In this document: positions 32,645 to 43,900 of the stretch, piece by piece
Position numbering within the stretch: the first letter of the stretch is position 1
Layout: each line of letters begins with the position of its first letter
NCBI GenBank assembly: GCA_934045905.1
Contig: OW203762.1
Coordinates: forward strand, 12,057,647 to 12,121,646
Source: Leuctra nigra
Taxonomy: Eukaryota > Arthropoda > Insecta > Plecoptera > Leuctridae
Length of the DNA stretch: 64,000 bases
Direction: 5' to 3'
The notes under the pieces: model-generated
Seen by the model: the letters and a program-made list of their open reading frames with translations, nothing else
Told to the model about the DNA's origin: nothing
The model's database searches: none
Position numbers and translations under genes: made by a program

Positions 32645-32889
32645 ATAGGCCATTTAAGAAATGATGGAAAGATGCATCTGTTGGTGAGGTGTGGTACTAA
32701 TGTTATCAGGCTTAAACGCATGCGCAGTGCGCACTTCAAAGGACTTGGCGTGACGTCATCCCACCCACAGCCTTCTCGAACACAACACGTAAATTTATGA
32801 CAGCAGAAACTATAGTCACTACACACTATAGACGGCTGTGGACCTGCTAGGCTTTATCGCATGCGCTTTGACTTTCTTAAATGGCCTAT
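32645..32889. mobile_element. MITE with ATAGGCCATTTAAGAAA ends
   Basis: TIRs of 17 bp are perfect. The interior is GC-rich with CGCATGCGC motifs. Confidence 0.65.
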
Positions 32890-33041
32890 TGAAACACGAA
32901 CTTAAAAATAAAAAAGTTTCTCTTAAACATTTCCTGCTAGAAGTTGCTCCATACCGAATCGCGTATTTGTTCCAATAATGTATACCTATTTAATTAGTAT
33001 TTCAATCCTCAAAACTGGAACCTGAACAAATAACATTTAGA

Positions 33042-33770
33042 ATGGGACAGAACGAAACCGAAATTACTCAGGAGTACCACACAACTTTCCTGGGAATAAC
33101 AGTAGACAGTCACCTAAAATGGAATGAACACATTGACACCTTATGCAGCAAAATTAGTTCTAATTTGTATGTCTTAAGGAAACTCAAACTGTGTAACGAT
33201 AAAGAGCTCTTGACAATTGTTTATCATAGCCTAATCGGATCCCATTTAGGCTACGCGATTCAAGTATGGGGAAACTCATCCGGGAAAAATATACAGCGTG
33301 TTTTTACCCTTCAAAAAAAGGCTATTAGGATAATAATGAATATTAACAAACTTCAGTCGTGTAAAAAGCATACAAATCAACAACTCTGTAAGGAGTCCTG
33401 TAAGGCTGCCAACTTTATACTATCGTCATGCAAAGAACATTTCAAAACTCTGAATATCCTAACCTTCCCAAGCCTATACATATATAAAACTGTAGTCTAT
33501 GCAAAAGTAACAGCAAATATCACACAAGAAAATAGCGCCATACATGACCATAATACACGAAGGAAAAACGATTCTCATAATGTACAACACAACCTACACC
33601 TTTTCAAAAAAGGACCTAGCTATGCTGGAAGTCAACTCTTTAATCACCTCCCAAACTCAGTTAAAAACCATCTAGGTACTAGCAGTACATTGTTTAAACA
33701 TCATCTAAAACAACTTTTAAACTCTAAGGCATATTACTCTGTGCAAGAATACTTAGAAGAGTCACTGTAA
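33042..33770 (+). CDS. LINE reverse transcriptase C-terminal part
   Basis: The intact frame encodes the thumb and C-terminal region downstream of the catalytic palm: TTFLGITVDSHLKWNEHI, then SLIGSHLGYAIQVWGN and LQKKAIRIIMNI, and HDHNTRRKND. These are hallmarks of CR1/Jockey-group RTs. The catalytic YADD box would lie upstream and is missing through truncation. An uninterrupted frame suggests a fairly recent insertion. The ATG at 33042 is only an internal methionine. Confidence 0.8.
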   Translation: MGQNETEITQEYHTTFLGITVDSHLKWNEHIDTLCSKISSNLYVLRKLKLCNDKELLTIVYHSLIGSHLGYAIQVWGNSSGKNIQRVFTLQKKAIRIIMNINKLQSCKKHTNQQLCKESCKAANFILSSCKEHFKTLNILTFPSLYIYKTVVYAKVTANITQENSAIHDHNTRRKNDSHNVQHNLHLFKKGPSYAGSQLFNHLPNSVKNHLGTSSTLFKHHLKQLLNSKAYYSVQEYLEESL

Positions 33771-34361
33771 AGCAGCAAACTCACGTAATAATCAAAATGT
33801 AAAGTTATCAACGCACACGTATATAGGTAACGAACTACCTATCTATATCTAAGATATTTAAGACTGTATTATTAAGACTGTATTATTAGCACACAGTTTC
33901 ACTTAGTTTAATATACCAATACGTGTTGCTATTATTAATTATGTATTACCTATATAACTATCTTGTTATCTAATTTATGTGCATTCTTATGTAGCACCTA
34001 TGTATCCTTTTAGCATACTCTATTTCGTATGACACTGTCACTCCTTATTATTAATTATTTGCTACTTATAGGTAATTTATCATAATAATTACTTACACCA
34101 TAGTATTGATAATGTTACGTATTAACTTACATATACTTATATACTTATGAAATTATGAAATTATGATGTTACTTTCTATGTATTATTAATTATATGCTAC
34201 CAATAATATACAATTATAATTGGTTATTATCATGATAATGTTAATGTTATATTTACTATTTCAGCAGGCAGGGTGGAAGAACGCAAATCCTTGCGAACCT
34301 CGCCCTTTTATGTATTAAATCTTATGCCTGTACCGTATCTGATATAATGCAAAATAAAGAA

Positions 34362-34394
34362 AATTCTATTCTATTCTATTCTATTCTATTCTAT
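34362..34394 (+). repeat. ATTCT microsatellite, LINE tail
   Basis: Six to seven uninterrupted copies of a 5-bp unit at the 3' end of the LINE. Confidence 0.9.
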
Positions 34395-34802
34395 AATAAT
34401 GGAACAGAACTCACAATGACAGCAAGGTAATTACAAAATGGATGCGACTATTTCATCAGGTGATGTGAACTGCGAGACAGCTATTGGGACAGTATTAAGT
34501 TTCATATGTCATATAATTTTTTTTTAAATCTCTTCAATGAACCACAATCTCAACTAAAGCTTACCTGACCTCTTTGCTAACATAAAATTAGGACAACTTG
34601 TAATGACTCGTAGTCATGGCGGCAGCTTATATTCCTATCAATATTGCGACTCGATGTTGTAAGTTTGCTTGATTTACTTTTGTTCGTTCTTGGACGTGTC
34701 ACGGTCCAGCTTCCGCCGCATAAATTATTTTGACTCTTGAGTTACTTATATCCAAGCCTTTCCTTCCTGATAAGTACTTTTCCTCTAAATGATGTCTCCT
34801 AA

Positions 34803-35075
34803 AGCTAGGTTCCCATACTTCGCATCGAATTCGTTTCCGGTTCTCTTCGCTTTCGCAAAATGGCTACCTTTTAACAAAGGAAATCGTCCATGTTTACATT
34901 CGCATGTTCACTTGTTTCGGTTTCGTCAAAGTTAAAATTGGCTCAACTTTAACGAAACCGAAACACGGGAACATGCGAATGTAAACATGGACGATTTCCT
35001 TTGTTAAAAGGTAGCCATTTTGCGAAAGCGAAGCGAACCGGAAGCGAATTCGATGTGAAGTATGGGAACCCAGCT
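34803..35075. mobile_element. 273-bp long palindrome, copy 1
   Basis: Arms of about 125 bp begin AGCTAGGTTCCCATACTTCG. The loop is short. It is nearly identical to 36133-36415. Confidence 0.8.
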
Positions 35076-36132
35076 TTAGGTGCTTTCGATTAGCTTTAAA
35101 ATTTGACCAATCTCTACTAGGTATTATTATGTATTTTCTATACCTTCTATATTTTTATAATCATCTGCATTATACAAATTTTACCTTTTAGAAAACAAGT
35201 CCAAAAAATTGTTTCATAAATTATATACAAAATAGGTCCCAAAAGAGTAGGTATCTGTGGCACACCCGCATAATTGCATTTTAAAGCACAAAGAGAAAGC
35301 ATTAAAGGAGTAAGTACGGTAAACAATTACTTGGAAGAAAGAAGTTTTAAATTATCACTTCTTAAAGGGCCACAACAGTCAGAATATGAAAAATTACCAT
35401 AATTTCATCTTGTCATGTTAATAGATAATTGATAAGTGCAAATGTGCCAACGGTATTGTAATAATTAATAACTATTATTGTCTGTATTGCATATTAGTTC
35501 ACATGGGATTTGTCTTGGTATCAACATTCTTTGAACAGACTGTAATAGATATTTAATGTGTTGTGTTATGATGATGCATGAAATTGTTTAGTTTGTGGCT
35601 ATTTTATTACTACTTCAAGTGTCAGCAAGCGCTAAGTCTAAACAATCTGGGTTCAGTTTCAGAGAGTGGGAGGGAGATCTGCAGGAATGTACCTTCAGTA
35701 CTAAAAATATGGAACCTTCTTAATGTATAAAACAGTAGCGATTTGTTTTTATATTTATTTGCAGCTAAACGGTTCAATTCACAGAAAATTTTGGAAGAGA
35801 TAAATTGAAGAAAACACTCCTATTTAAATATGTAGCAGAGCTTCTTTTATATCTATCTTTTTTGGTTCTCCTACGTTCCCAATAGACATTTTGCGTCCAG
35901 CTTATTCCTTATGGGACTAAAATTCTTTGCATACTTTCGATTAAAATCACGTTTTTCGATTTGCTGCTCTCACTATCACAACTGGATTGGTACCTTCTCA
36001 TATGTCTTATAGATATTAATAGTTTGATGTGTAATTATGGTAAAATTTTAGATTCCGACCGTTGCCCCCCTTTAATCTAACTTAAAACTTCAGTATTCCC
36101 AGTAATTGTTAACCGTACTTAATTATGAATTA
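35076..36132. other. Non-genic stretch between two palindromes
   Basis: AT-rich. No gene, repeat or RNA is recognised. Confidence 0.45.
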
Positions 36133-36415
36133 AGCTGGGTTCCCATACTTCGCATCGAATTCGCTTCCGGTTCGCTTCGCTTTCGCAAAATGGCTACCTT
36201 TTAACAAAGGAAATCGTCCATGTTTACATTCGCATGTTCACTTGTTTCGGTTTCGTTTCGGTTCGTCAAAGTTAAAATTGGCTCAACTTTAACGAAACCG
36301 AAACACGGGAACATGCGAATGTAAACATGTACGATTTCCTTTGTTAAAAGGTAGACATTTTGCGAAAGCGAAGCGAACCGGTAGCGAATTCGATGCGAAG
36401 TATCGGAACCCAGCT
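36133..36415. mobile_element. 283-bp long palindrome, copy 2
   Basis: Same element 1.3 kb downstream, flanked by TTA on both sides (36130-36132, 36416-36418), consistent with a Harbinger-type duplication. Confidence 0.8.
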
Positions 36416-36436
36416 TTAGTAATTTAATCCGAATGA

Positions 36437-36515
36437 TTCTTCCACAGATCGTGAAGACCTCATATCGCAATTACAACGTCCTCAACACTGCTCTGAACCC
36501 AACAGGTGCTCACAC
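36437..36515 (+). CDS. Possible terminal exon of an odorant receptor
   Basis: After acceptor TTCCACAG it encodes IVKTSYRNYNVLNTALNPTG and ends at TAG 36513. The KxSYxxYxVL pattern is typical of the last exon of insect odorant receptors (7tm_6 family), where it follows the seventh membrane helix. No upstream exon is recognised on this strand between the IR gene and here, so it may be an orphan exon or the rest may be too diverged to see. It starts 21 bases after palindrome copy 2. Confidence 0.35.
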
Positions 36516-36844
36516 TTAGAATGTGTCGTCGCATTTTACCATCACACATCACACACGACGAGTGATCAGGAGTGATCACGAGTGATCAGGAAGATGAACG
36601 AGATGACACCACATTAGAGGTCACGCAGTGGGATTTGGTCACATAGTGTGTTTGGCACATTTGTATTGTCACTGTTAATGATAATTGTGACAAGTAGAAG
36701 GTAATTTGTCTAGTATAGTGCTTGTTATAGATATTTAGTATGGTTGTCAAATGTGGTTTTTCTGATGACCTCAGATGGGGTGATGATATTTAATACCAAC
36801 TGCAAATTGAAAATAGTGTGTAAAAATCAGCACTTGTACTTATA

Positions 36845-37654
36845 CTAGGAAAACGCTCAGTGTAACGCGTTGATGAGCGAGCACGGGTACGTGCAAATTC
36901 TCGAACCGGAAATGCGTACACAACGCACAGAAAACATAATATACATCCATATTGAATTGATTATGATATCAACTTAAAAGTACATGCTTTTCATCGAAAC
37001 TTTCAAATAGAATCTAAGCACCTGGTTCATAAAGCAAATCAGAATCAATTCAATTGGCACTGGAAAACATTCATTTCGATACTTCATTACTGACAGATAT
37101 TAAAAATGTAAATAACTTCATACGTTCTTAACTGATTGGGATGAAATTTTGTAAAATAGGAGACAATATTGGTCTTAATGATCATGCAAAATATGAGTTT
37201 GATCAGAATTATCGAAGACCGTTTTCATTTTTCAGCCTATCAGGAGATATTTATTTAAATTTTAACGAACTAATGGATTTCAAAAAAAATTATAGTATGC
37301 AAACAGAGAAGGTTGGTTTTACATGTGTGCAAAATTTCAGCTCGATCAAAGAAAAACTCTGACCTGTATAGCCAAAATATGATTTGATCAGATTTATCGA
37401 AGACCAGTTTCATTTTTCAACCTACCATCAGGAGACGTTTATTTAAATTTTAACCAATCAATGGATTTCAAAAAAATTAGGGTCTGCAAACAGAAAAGGT
37501 TGTCTTCACATGTGTGCAAAATTTTAGCTCCATCAAAGAAAAACTCTGACCTCTATACCCTCAGGTAAGAGAAAAGACACAAAAAAAAAAAAAAAAAAAA
37601 AACAGAAGTCCGTGCCAAAAGAGCCAAAAGGAGACGCTCGCTTCGCTCGCTCAA
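36845..37654 (-). mobile_element. Helitron-like element, copy E
   Basis: Closest to copy C over its length, with identical terminal signals and an intact hairpin. It is inserted between the possible OR exon and the astacin 3' end. Confidence 0.75.
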
Positions 37655-37828
37655 TCATTGTGACTAAAGTAGTGGCTGAGAAGAGCGATCGCTCCACTCA
37701 GTTAAGTCGCACAGTGCATAAGTAAAACACATGTTCGTGGTCAACAACTTTATTAATTAAAACCAACAACTGTTGAACTGAAACAAATCAATTGTCGCCT
37801 TCTTGTTGCCACGTGTTGCCATGGTAAC

Positions 37829-37936
37829 TCACGGCCCCATGTGATAGCCGGTGCAGTTGTACATGCGGTTGATCTTGTAGACATCCCCGGCGCTGAAACC
37901 ATTCCGCTGGCCCATGCTCCTTGACTGGGTGGGGTT
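37829..37936 (-). CDS. Astacin exon 6 (C-terminus)
   Basis: It encodes [21 protein letters not shown] and a short tail, TGA at 37829-37831. It lies 5.1 kb from exon 5 because of the LTR insertion. Confidence 0.88.
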   Translation of the reverse strand, partial: NPTQSRSMGQRNGFSAGDVYKINRMYNCTGYHMGP

Positions 37937-40900
37937 CTGTAGCAAATCATCACATTGTTCAATCTCTTCATAATGGTGTGTATTGTGACTGGCAAGATAA
38001 ATAATGCTTCTTCTCTTCTATTATGATAGTGTTGTAAGGCTTCGTGATAAGAATTCAAGAGTCAGAGAGTGATTCAAGAGTCATGATACCGTCACAAAAA
38101 TTGAGGAATTGGAATGTGTTCCAACGATATTAATTTGAAGACACTTCCTGTACTTTATATCAGTATTGTGTACATTTAATTGTATTCTCACTAATAGCTT
38201 TATGGTAGGTTTTTCAATGCTATGCTAATGTTAAGTTAAACAGTTACTTAGTGGCCAATCTATAGGAATGCCATTGGTTGTGTAACTATACCAACCTATA
38301 GCTCCATCAGCTCCATGTTGGTTGTCACTTTGTAACTATACCTAACTTATAGTACCAAGTTGTACGTTACTTTTGTATCTATACCTTCTTTAACTATCCT
38401 ACAATGTGCTCACAGTTTTAACGTTGCACACCCTCAAAGCAATGAACATCTTCTTTTTATCACAAAGGTATAATTAGATAGGAATCATGCACATACATGT
38501 TATGCACTCCTGGTTTTTCTGCAATTATACTGGCCAGTTACTAGCTACCTAACTTTGACAATGTACAATTCTCTTTCTTAATTTATAATATAATTAGGTA
38601 TTATTTAACATTAAACAGTCTTATTTTGTACTCATTCCTTCGCCGGCAATGTTCCGTGGTTCAATCAAAGGTTCAAAGTCTCAACTGTCCATGTTCTGCT
38701 TTTCTTTCCATCACACGTTTATATGGTCAATTCTTGTTCTTCATTCCTTTCTTGTTTCTTGAAATAGTTTATAATAGATAAGATTTACTATTATAAACTT
38801 TAAAATGATATTTGATTAGTTTTATCCAAGAGAAATAATGTTTTACATCTGACTTCTTCAAAATATTTCATCGAACTGATTTTATTCATCTCTTCTTCAT
38901 TGTTGTAAAATTTCAACCTCCGTCCACCAATCAGCACTCGCCACGAGATCTATCCCATTGTTGTCACATATAAAATTCTTCTCTGCACTCCAGTAGGCTT
39001 TATCATTAAAATACTTCTTTATACCCCTCTAGGAACTAATGAAACTACCTATGTTGATAACCTTCTATATTTTTATACTATTATTTCTGATCTTACTTTG
39101 TAAAACAACAAGTTATTTTTCTATTACCAACTGTCACTTGTTGTGTAGTGTTACAATCTCTCACCTTTGCACATAATAAATTTTATATAAATTTATTTTT
39201 GTTCAAACCAAAACTCAAACAGTCTTTACACCTGTTGCTTCACTGTTTTCTTTACGTTGTCTGCTGTGATAATTTTTCTTTCAATCTTCAAATCTTCATA
39301 AAACTCTCTTCATCATATCCTCGTCAGCATCTGTCCAATGTTCTCGAATAATTAGTTCAAATCAATTTTCCATTGGTCTTGTTTCAACATTTCTCTTGAC
39401 TTATCTGGTATCTAACGAAAGTAACATTTTTCTCGTAGTTTTTCATAATTACTTGTCTTCCACAAGTCAATTCATACACGTGACTCAAATGTTGCTCATA
39501 ACAATGACAAACATTTCAACTCAATAACCTCTAGTTCTATGCTCTTAGACACGAACAGTTATTCTTTCAACTATCGCACAATATATTAATTGCCGATCTC
39601 ATAATTCACCAACATGCGTTACATATTGTAGCATAGCCGACAATACTCGTATTTAACCACCATAGCCCACCATCTTGGCTATCAATACTTGTTACTTCGC
39701 AGAATAACTCAAATTGTCATCCAATCTTCATATTCTTGTCAACTATGCCTTCTTTTTGATCTAATTTCTCTTGATCCATTCGGTCTTAACGCTTCTTGTG
39801 ATCTTCTATTCAAATTCATTTCATTCGAACATCTATATTCTTCTGTCTTCCTTGTCGTTACTTTGATACCTATGCAATAGTGCAATATCTCATCTTCAAA
39901 TTTTTCGTTATAAATGATTCTCGCCAATTTTTTATCACCTTCAACTTCTTCGATAAATGTCTCTCACCATTTTTTATAATCATCTTCAAATTCTTCGTTA
40001 TGTCTATCACCATTTTTTACTATCATCTTCAACTTCTTCGATAAATGTCTCTCACCATTTTTTTATAATCATCTTCAAATTCTTCGTTATGTCTATCACC
40101 ATTTTATACTATCATTTTCACATATTGTCCAAAGGTGGAATGGTACGATATCTTTTTAAAAGTACAACATTGTAGGTCCCTTTGATTTCTCCTGTTTCTG
40201 TTGCCAATTCATAAGTATTGTTTCCTTTTTTTCTTTTCTTGTTTATTTAATCTGATCAATAATTCCTTTTAAAATTCATAATTCTTTTGTTCTTCTGTCA
40301 TCCTTAGAAATTGTTTTCCCAAATTCAAATGTTTTCTTTTAATATGATTTACTCACTGATACCTATTACTCATTCTTGCCCTTGCTCATCTTCGTCATAA
40401 AAAGACCATCCGCAATTCCATAATTACTTAAAATGTCTGCCACTGTTTTCCTTTACTATTCTTTTGAAAGCTGGTAAGAACAGTTCTTATTTGGTCAAGA
40501 GTGTATTCTTCAAATTTGCTTCCCGCAATCAACACATTATCCGCATAGATTATTGTTTCCTCCAGATCATAACCCATTGCCCAATCTAGTGCTCTTGTAA
40601 AATCTGCAATGTTGGTACTGATTTCAAATGGTAACATCTTGAATTGAAATACTTTTCCACCATCTTTGAATGCTGTGTATTGTTTACTCTCTTCTGAAAT
40701 TTTCATTTTTTGCCAAACTGAAGACACAAAATCCATTGTTGACAACAATTGAAAATTATTGTATTGTTGAAACGTTTCATCAGTTTCCAGAAGTTTTTCA
40801 TTTTCTGGAATTAATACCTGATTCATGCGTTGAGTATCAAGACATAATCGCTCAGATTTATCTTTCTTCAACACTACAACAATTGAATGTTTGTTTGGAA

Positions 40901-43900
40901 TAGGCGCTTGCTCGATTATTCCCCCATCTAGCATTTTCTTTAATTGTTCTCCTACTGCAGGTCGATCAAGTGTAAATATGGCACATTTTTTATCCAATTC
41001 GATCTTCTCTTTTGCAGTGTTCCTCTCAATGCCCAATTCCAATTCCTCTCTCACCAGATCTGACTTGTGCTCTACCTTTTTCACTCGCTCTTCTATTTCT
41101 GCAAACTTGTTGCCGGTCTCATCTTTAAATAATTCCTCGTCTCCAATCTGCTTCTGTTGCACCATTTCAATCTTCTTTACCAACATCTCGCTATTTGTTA
41201 CTTTCATAGTAATTTTTTCCACTCGTTCAGAAAAACTTTCTTCTACTTTGTTCAGCTTTTCATTGCATTCCTTTTCCAAAATATCTTGTCTTTTCGTCAT
41301 ACGGCTTTCCATCTCGTTCAACAATTGTTGGTTTTCATTCCTCATTGATTCTACTATACTTGATTTTAGTATTTCCTGACTCTCTAGTATTTTCTCTGCT
41401 AGTTTCTCTACTTGTTTCTCTGAGAATATTTTCTGATTCTCCACTTGTTTCTCTGAGAATATTTTCTGATTCTCCATTTTCTCTAGCATCATTGTCATCA
41501 TTTGCTTTAAATCAATCTGCTTTTCTTCTTTTATTTGTGTTGTCTGAATTGACCCTTCAATAACTGTTTCAGCTTCATTATTGCCAATAATGATTCGCCT
41601 AACCTCTTCCTCATTGTTAGATATAACTGTTGTTGGCTCATATCCGTCAGTGCTGGACAAATCGGAATCGTTTAGGTTTGACATTTTGTTTCTCTATTGT
41701 TTGCAAATTTGTATGTATAAATTTTATTATGTGCTGGGCGCCAATTTAATATTTTTCTAGCTCAGTGAGATTCTTATTTTCAGGTAGTGGGATATTTTTT
41801 AACAATAATACATCAAAGCCCCGCGTTGGTTCGACAAATTGTAACTATACCAACCTATAGCTCCATCAGCTCCATGTTGGTTGTCACTTTGTAACTATAC
41901 CTAACTTATAGTACCAAGTTGTACGTTACTTTTGTATCTATACCTTCTTTAACTATCCTACAATGTGCTCACAGTTTTAACGTTGCACACCCTCAAAGCA
42001 ATGAACATCTTCTTTTTATCACAAAGGTATAATTAGATAGGAATCATGCACATACATGTTATGCACTCCTGGTTTTTCTGCAATTATACTGGCCAGTTAC
42101 TAGCTACCTAACTTTGACAATGTACAATTCTCTTTCTTAATTTATAATATAATTAGGTATTATTTAACATTAAACAGTCTTATTTTGTACTCATTCCTTC
42201 GCCGGCAATGTTCCGTGGTTCAATCAAAGGTTCAAAGTCTCAACTGTCCATGTTCTGCTTTTCTTTCCATCACACGTTTATATGGTCAATTCTTGTTCTT
42301 CATTCCTTTCTTGTTTCTTGAAATAGTTTATAATAGATAAGATTTACTATTATAAACTTTAAAATGATATTTGATTAGTTTTATCCAAGAGAAATAATGT
42401 TTTACATCTGACTTCTTCAAAATATTTCATCGAACTGATTTTATTCATCTCTTCTTCATTGTTGTAAAATTTCAACCTCCGTCCACCAATCAGCACTCGC
42501 CACGAGATCTATCCCATTGTTGTCACATATAAAATTCTTCTCTGCACTCCAGTAGGCTTTGTCATTAAAATACTTCTTTATACCCCTCTAGGAACTAATG
42601 AAACTACCTATGTTGATAACCTTCTATATTTTTATACTATTATTTCTGATCTTACTTTGTAAAACAACAAGTTATTTTTCTATTACCAACTGTCACTTGT
42701 TGTGTAGTGTTACAGTTGTAAGCATGTTGCCATGGTTCCTACAAGCCTGTGGAGAGCAGATTGAGCTAAAAATTGAGAAGATCTTTCACAGGAAGAAGAC
42801 ATTTAGGACGTCCAAGACAGCGTTGAGAACCGATGAAAGATCATTATGATTATGGGGACCGAACTATACATTCATCTAGCCTATAGTTGTCATCGTAATT
42901 AAGTATATATAAGGGGCAGGCACGAGTGTAAATGTAAAGAATGTTTTGTTGTAATAAAATCTAACAATGAAAGGAATGTGTCAAATGGCGCCACCAAGGG
43001 AATTGTGTTATAACTCCTCAGTGCAAGTTCCACTCACCAGTGGCGTGATGGTCGGCTGACCGTTGGCGGAGAACGCGTCAGAGCCGTAGTGCATGATGCT
43101 GTCGTAATCGTACTTGATGCCGAATCCACTGAGAGGAGGAGAGTAGATGTCAAAGTTGGACGCGAAACCTGCGCAGAACACAAGTATTTTACACTCACCT
43201 CCTGCACTGTGTCATAAGAAGTGTTAATCGTCCGCCTTAGAATAATAGGGATCTGCGTGGAACTGGACATTATTATGACATAAATAAAAAAAATAAAAAA
43301 TAAGATATAATTTGCGACTGCTTTGTTTCGATTGTTTGCATTATTTCAATGAAAGTTTTGAATATGTTTTAACACAGTTCAATGCAGAAAAAATTGGCTT
43401 TTACTTAGGTCTAAAATTGGTTTCAACTATTCTGCAAGAATGTCATATCTTTCAACGAATAACTGGATAGTCAGTTGATATGGAAGTGATCGTCAACAGT
43501 TTTCAGAGCCAAAGTAAACACAAAACCATGTAGGTATCGACTATCGAAGACCGACCGACATCATGTGGGAGTGCACCCTTAGGGAAGTGAAGCGATGATC
43601 TCACGAGCATGCTTTGGTCCCATGAACTTGTCTATTTTCAATCACCGGGGATGATCCCCAACTAAAATCCTCGTGCTCAAAAGAAGTTGCGTCCGCAAGT
43701 AGCTATTTGCGGATGTCAGTCCTCAACACCACAAGACCATGTGCTAATAATCTTATGGACGGAATCCAGTAGACTCTGGGGACTTGCGTCGATAATCTGA
43801 ACATTTTTTTGAGCATGAGGCTGTATAGACCACGACCTCATGTGAAGGGACAAGACGTCAACTCACCATACTTAATGTTCTGCCAGTTGATAGTAACGTA

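Larger units (their letters stand above)
32994..34394 (+). mobile_element. 5'-truncated non-LTR retrotransposon (LINE)
   Basis: The 3' part of a reverse transcriptase frame, an untranslated region and a terminal pentanucleotide tail (ATTCT repeats, 34362-34394) make a standard 5'-truncated insertion. The reading frame is open from 32994. Confidence 0.8.
38281..42714 (-). mobile_element. Non-autonomous gypsy-type LTR element with gag-RT fusion
   Basis: Two 875-bp LTRs (38281-39155, 41840-42714) begin TG and end CA, differ at only one position I noticed, and are flanked by GTTG on both sides (38277-38280, 42715-42718). The internal region of 2.7 kb holds one 418-codon frame and about 1.3 kb of non-coding DNA. 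Protease, RNase H and integrase are absent. It lies in astacin intron 5, in the sense orientation. Confidence 0.92.

Noticed and set aside
40670..41563. Plus-strand frames of 60-160 codons rich in Ser, Phe and Leu
   Set aside because: Antisense shadows of the coiled-coil Gag-RT frame.
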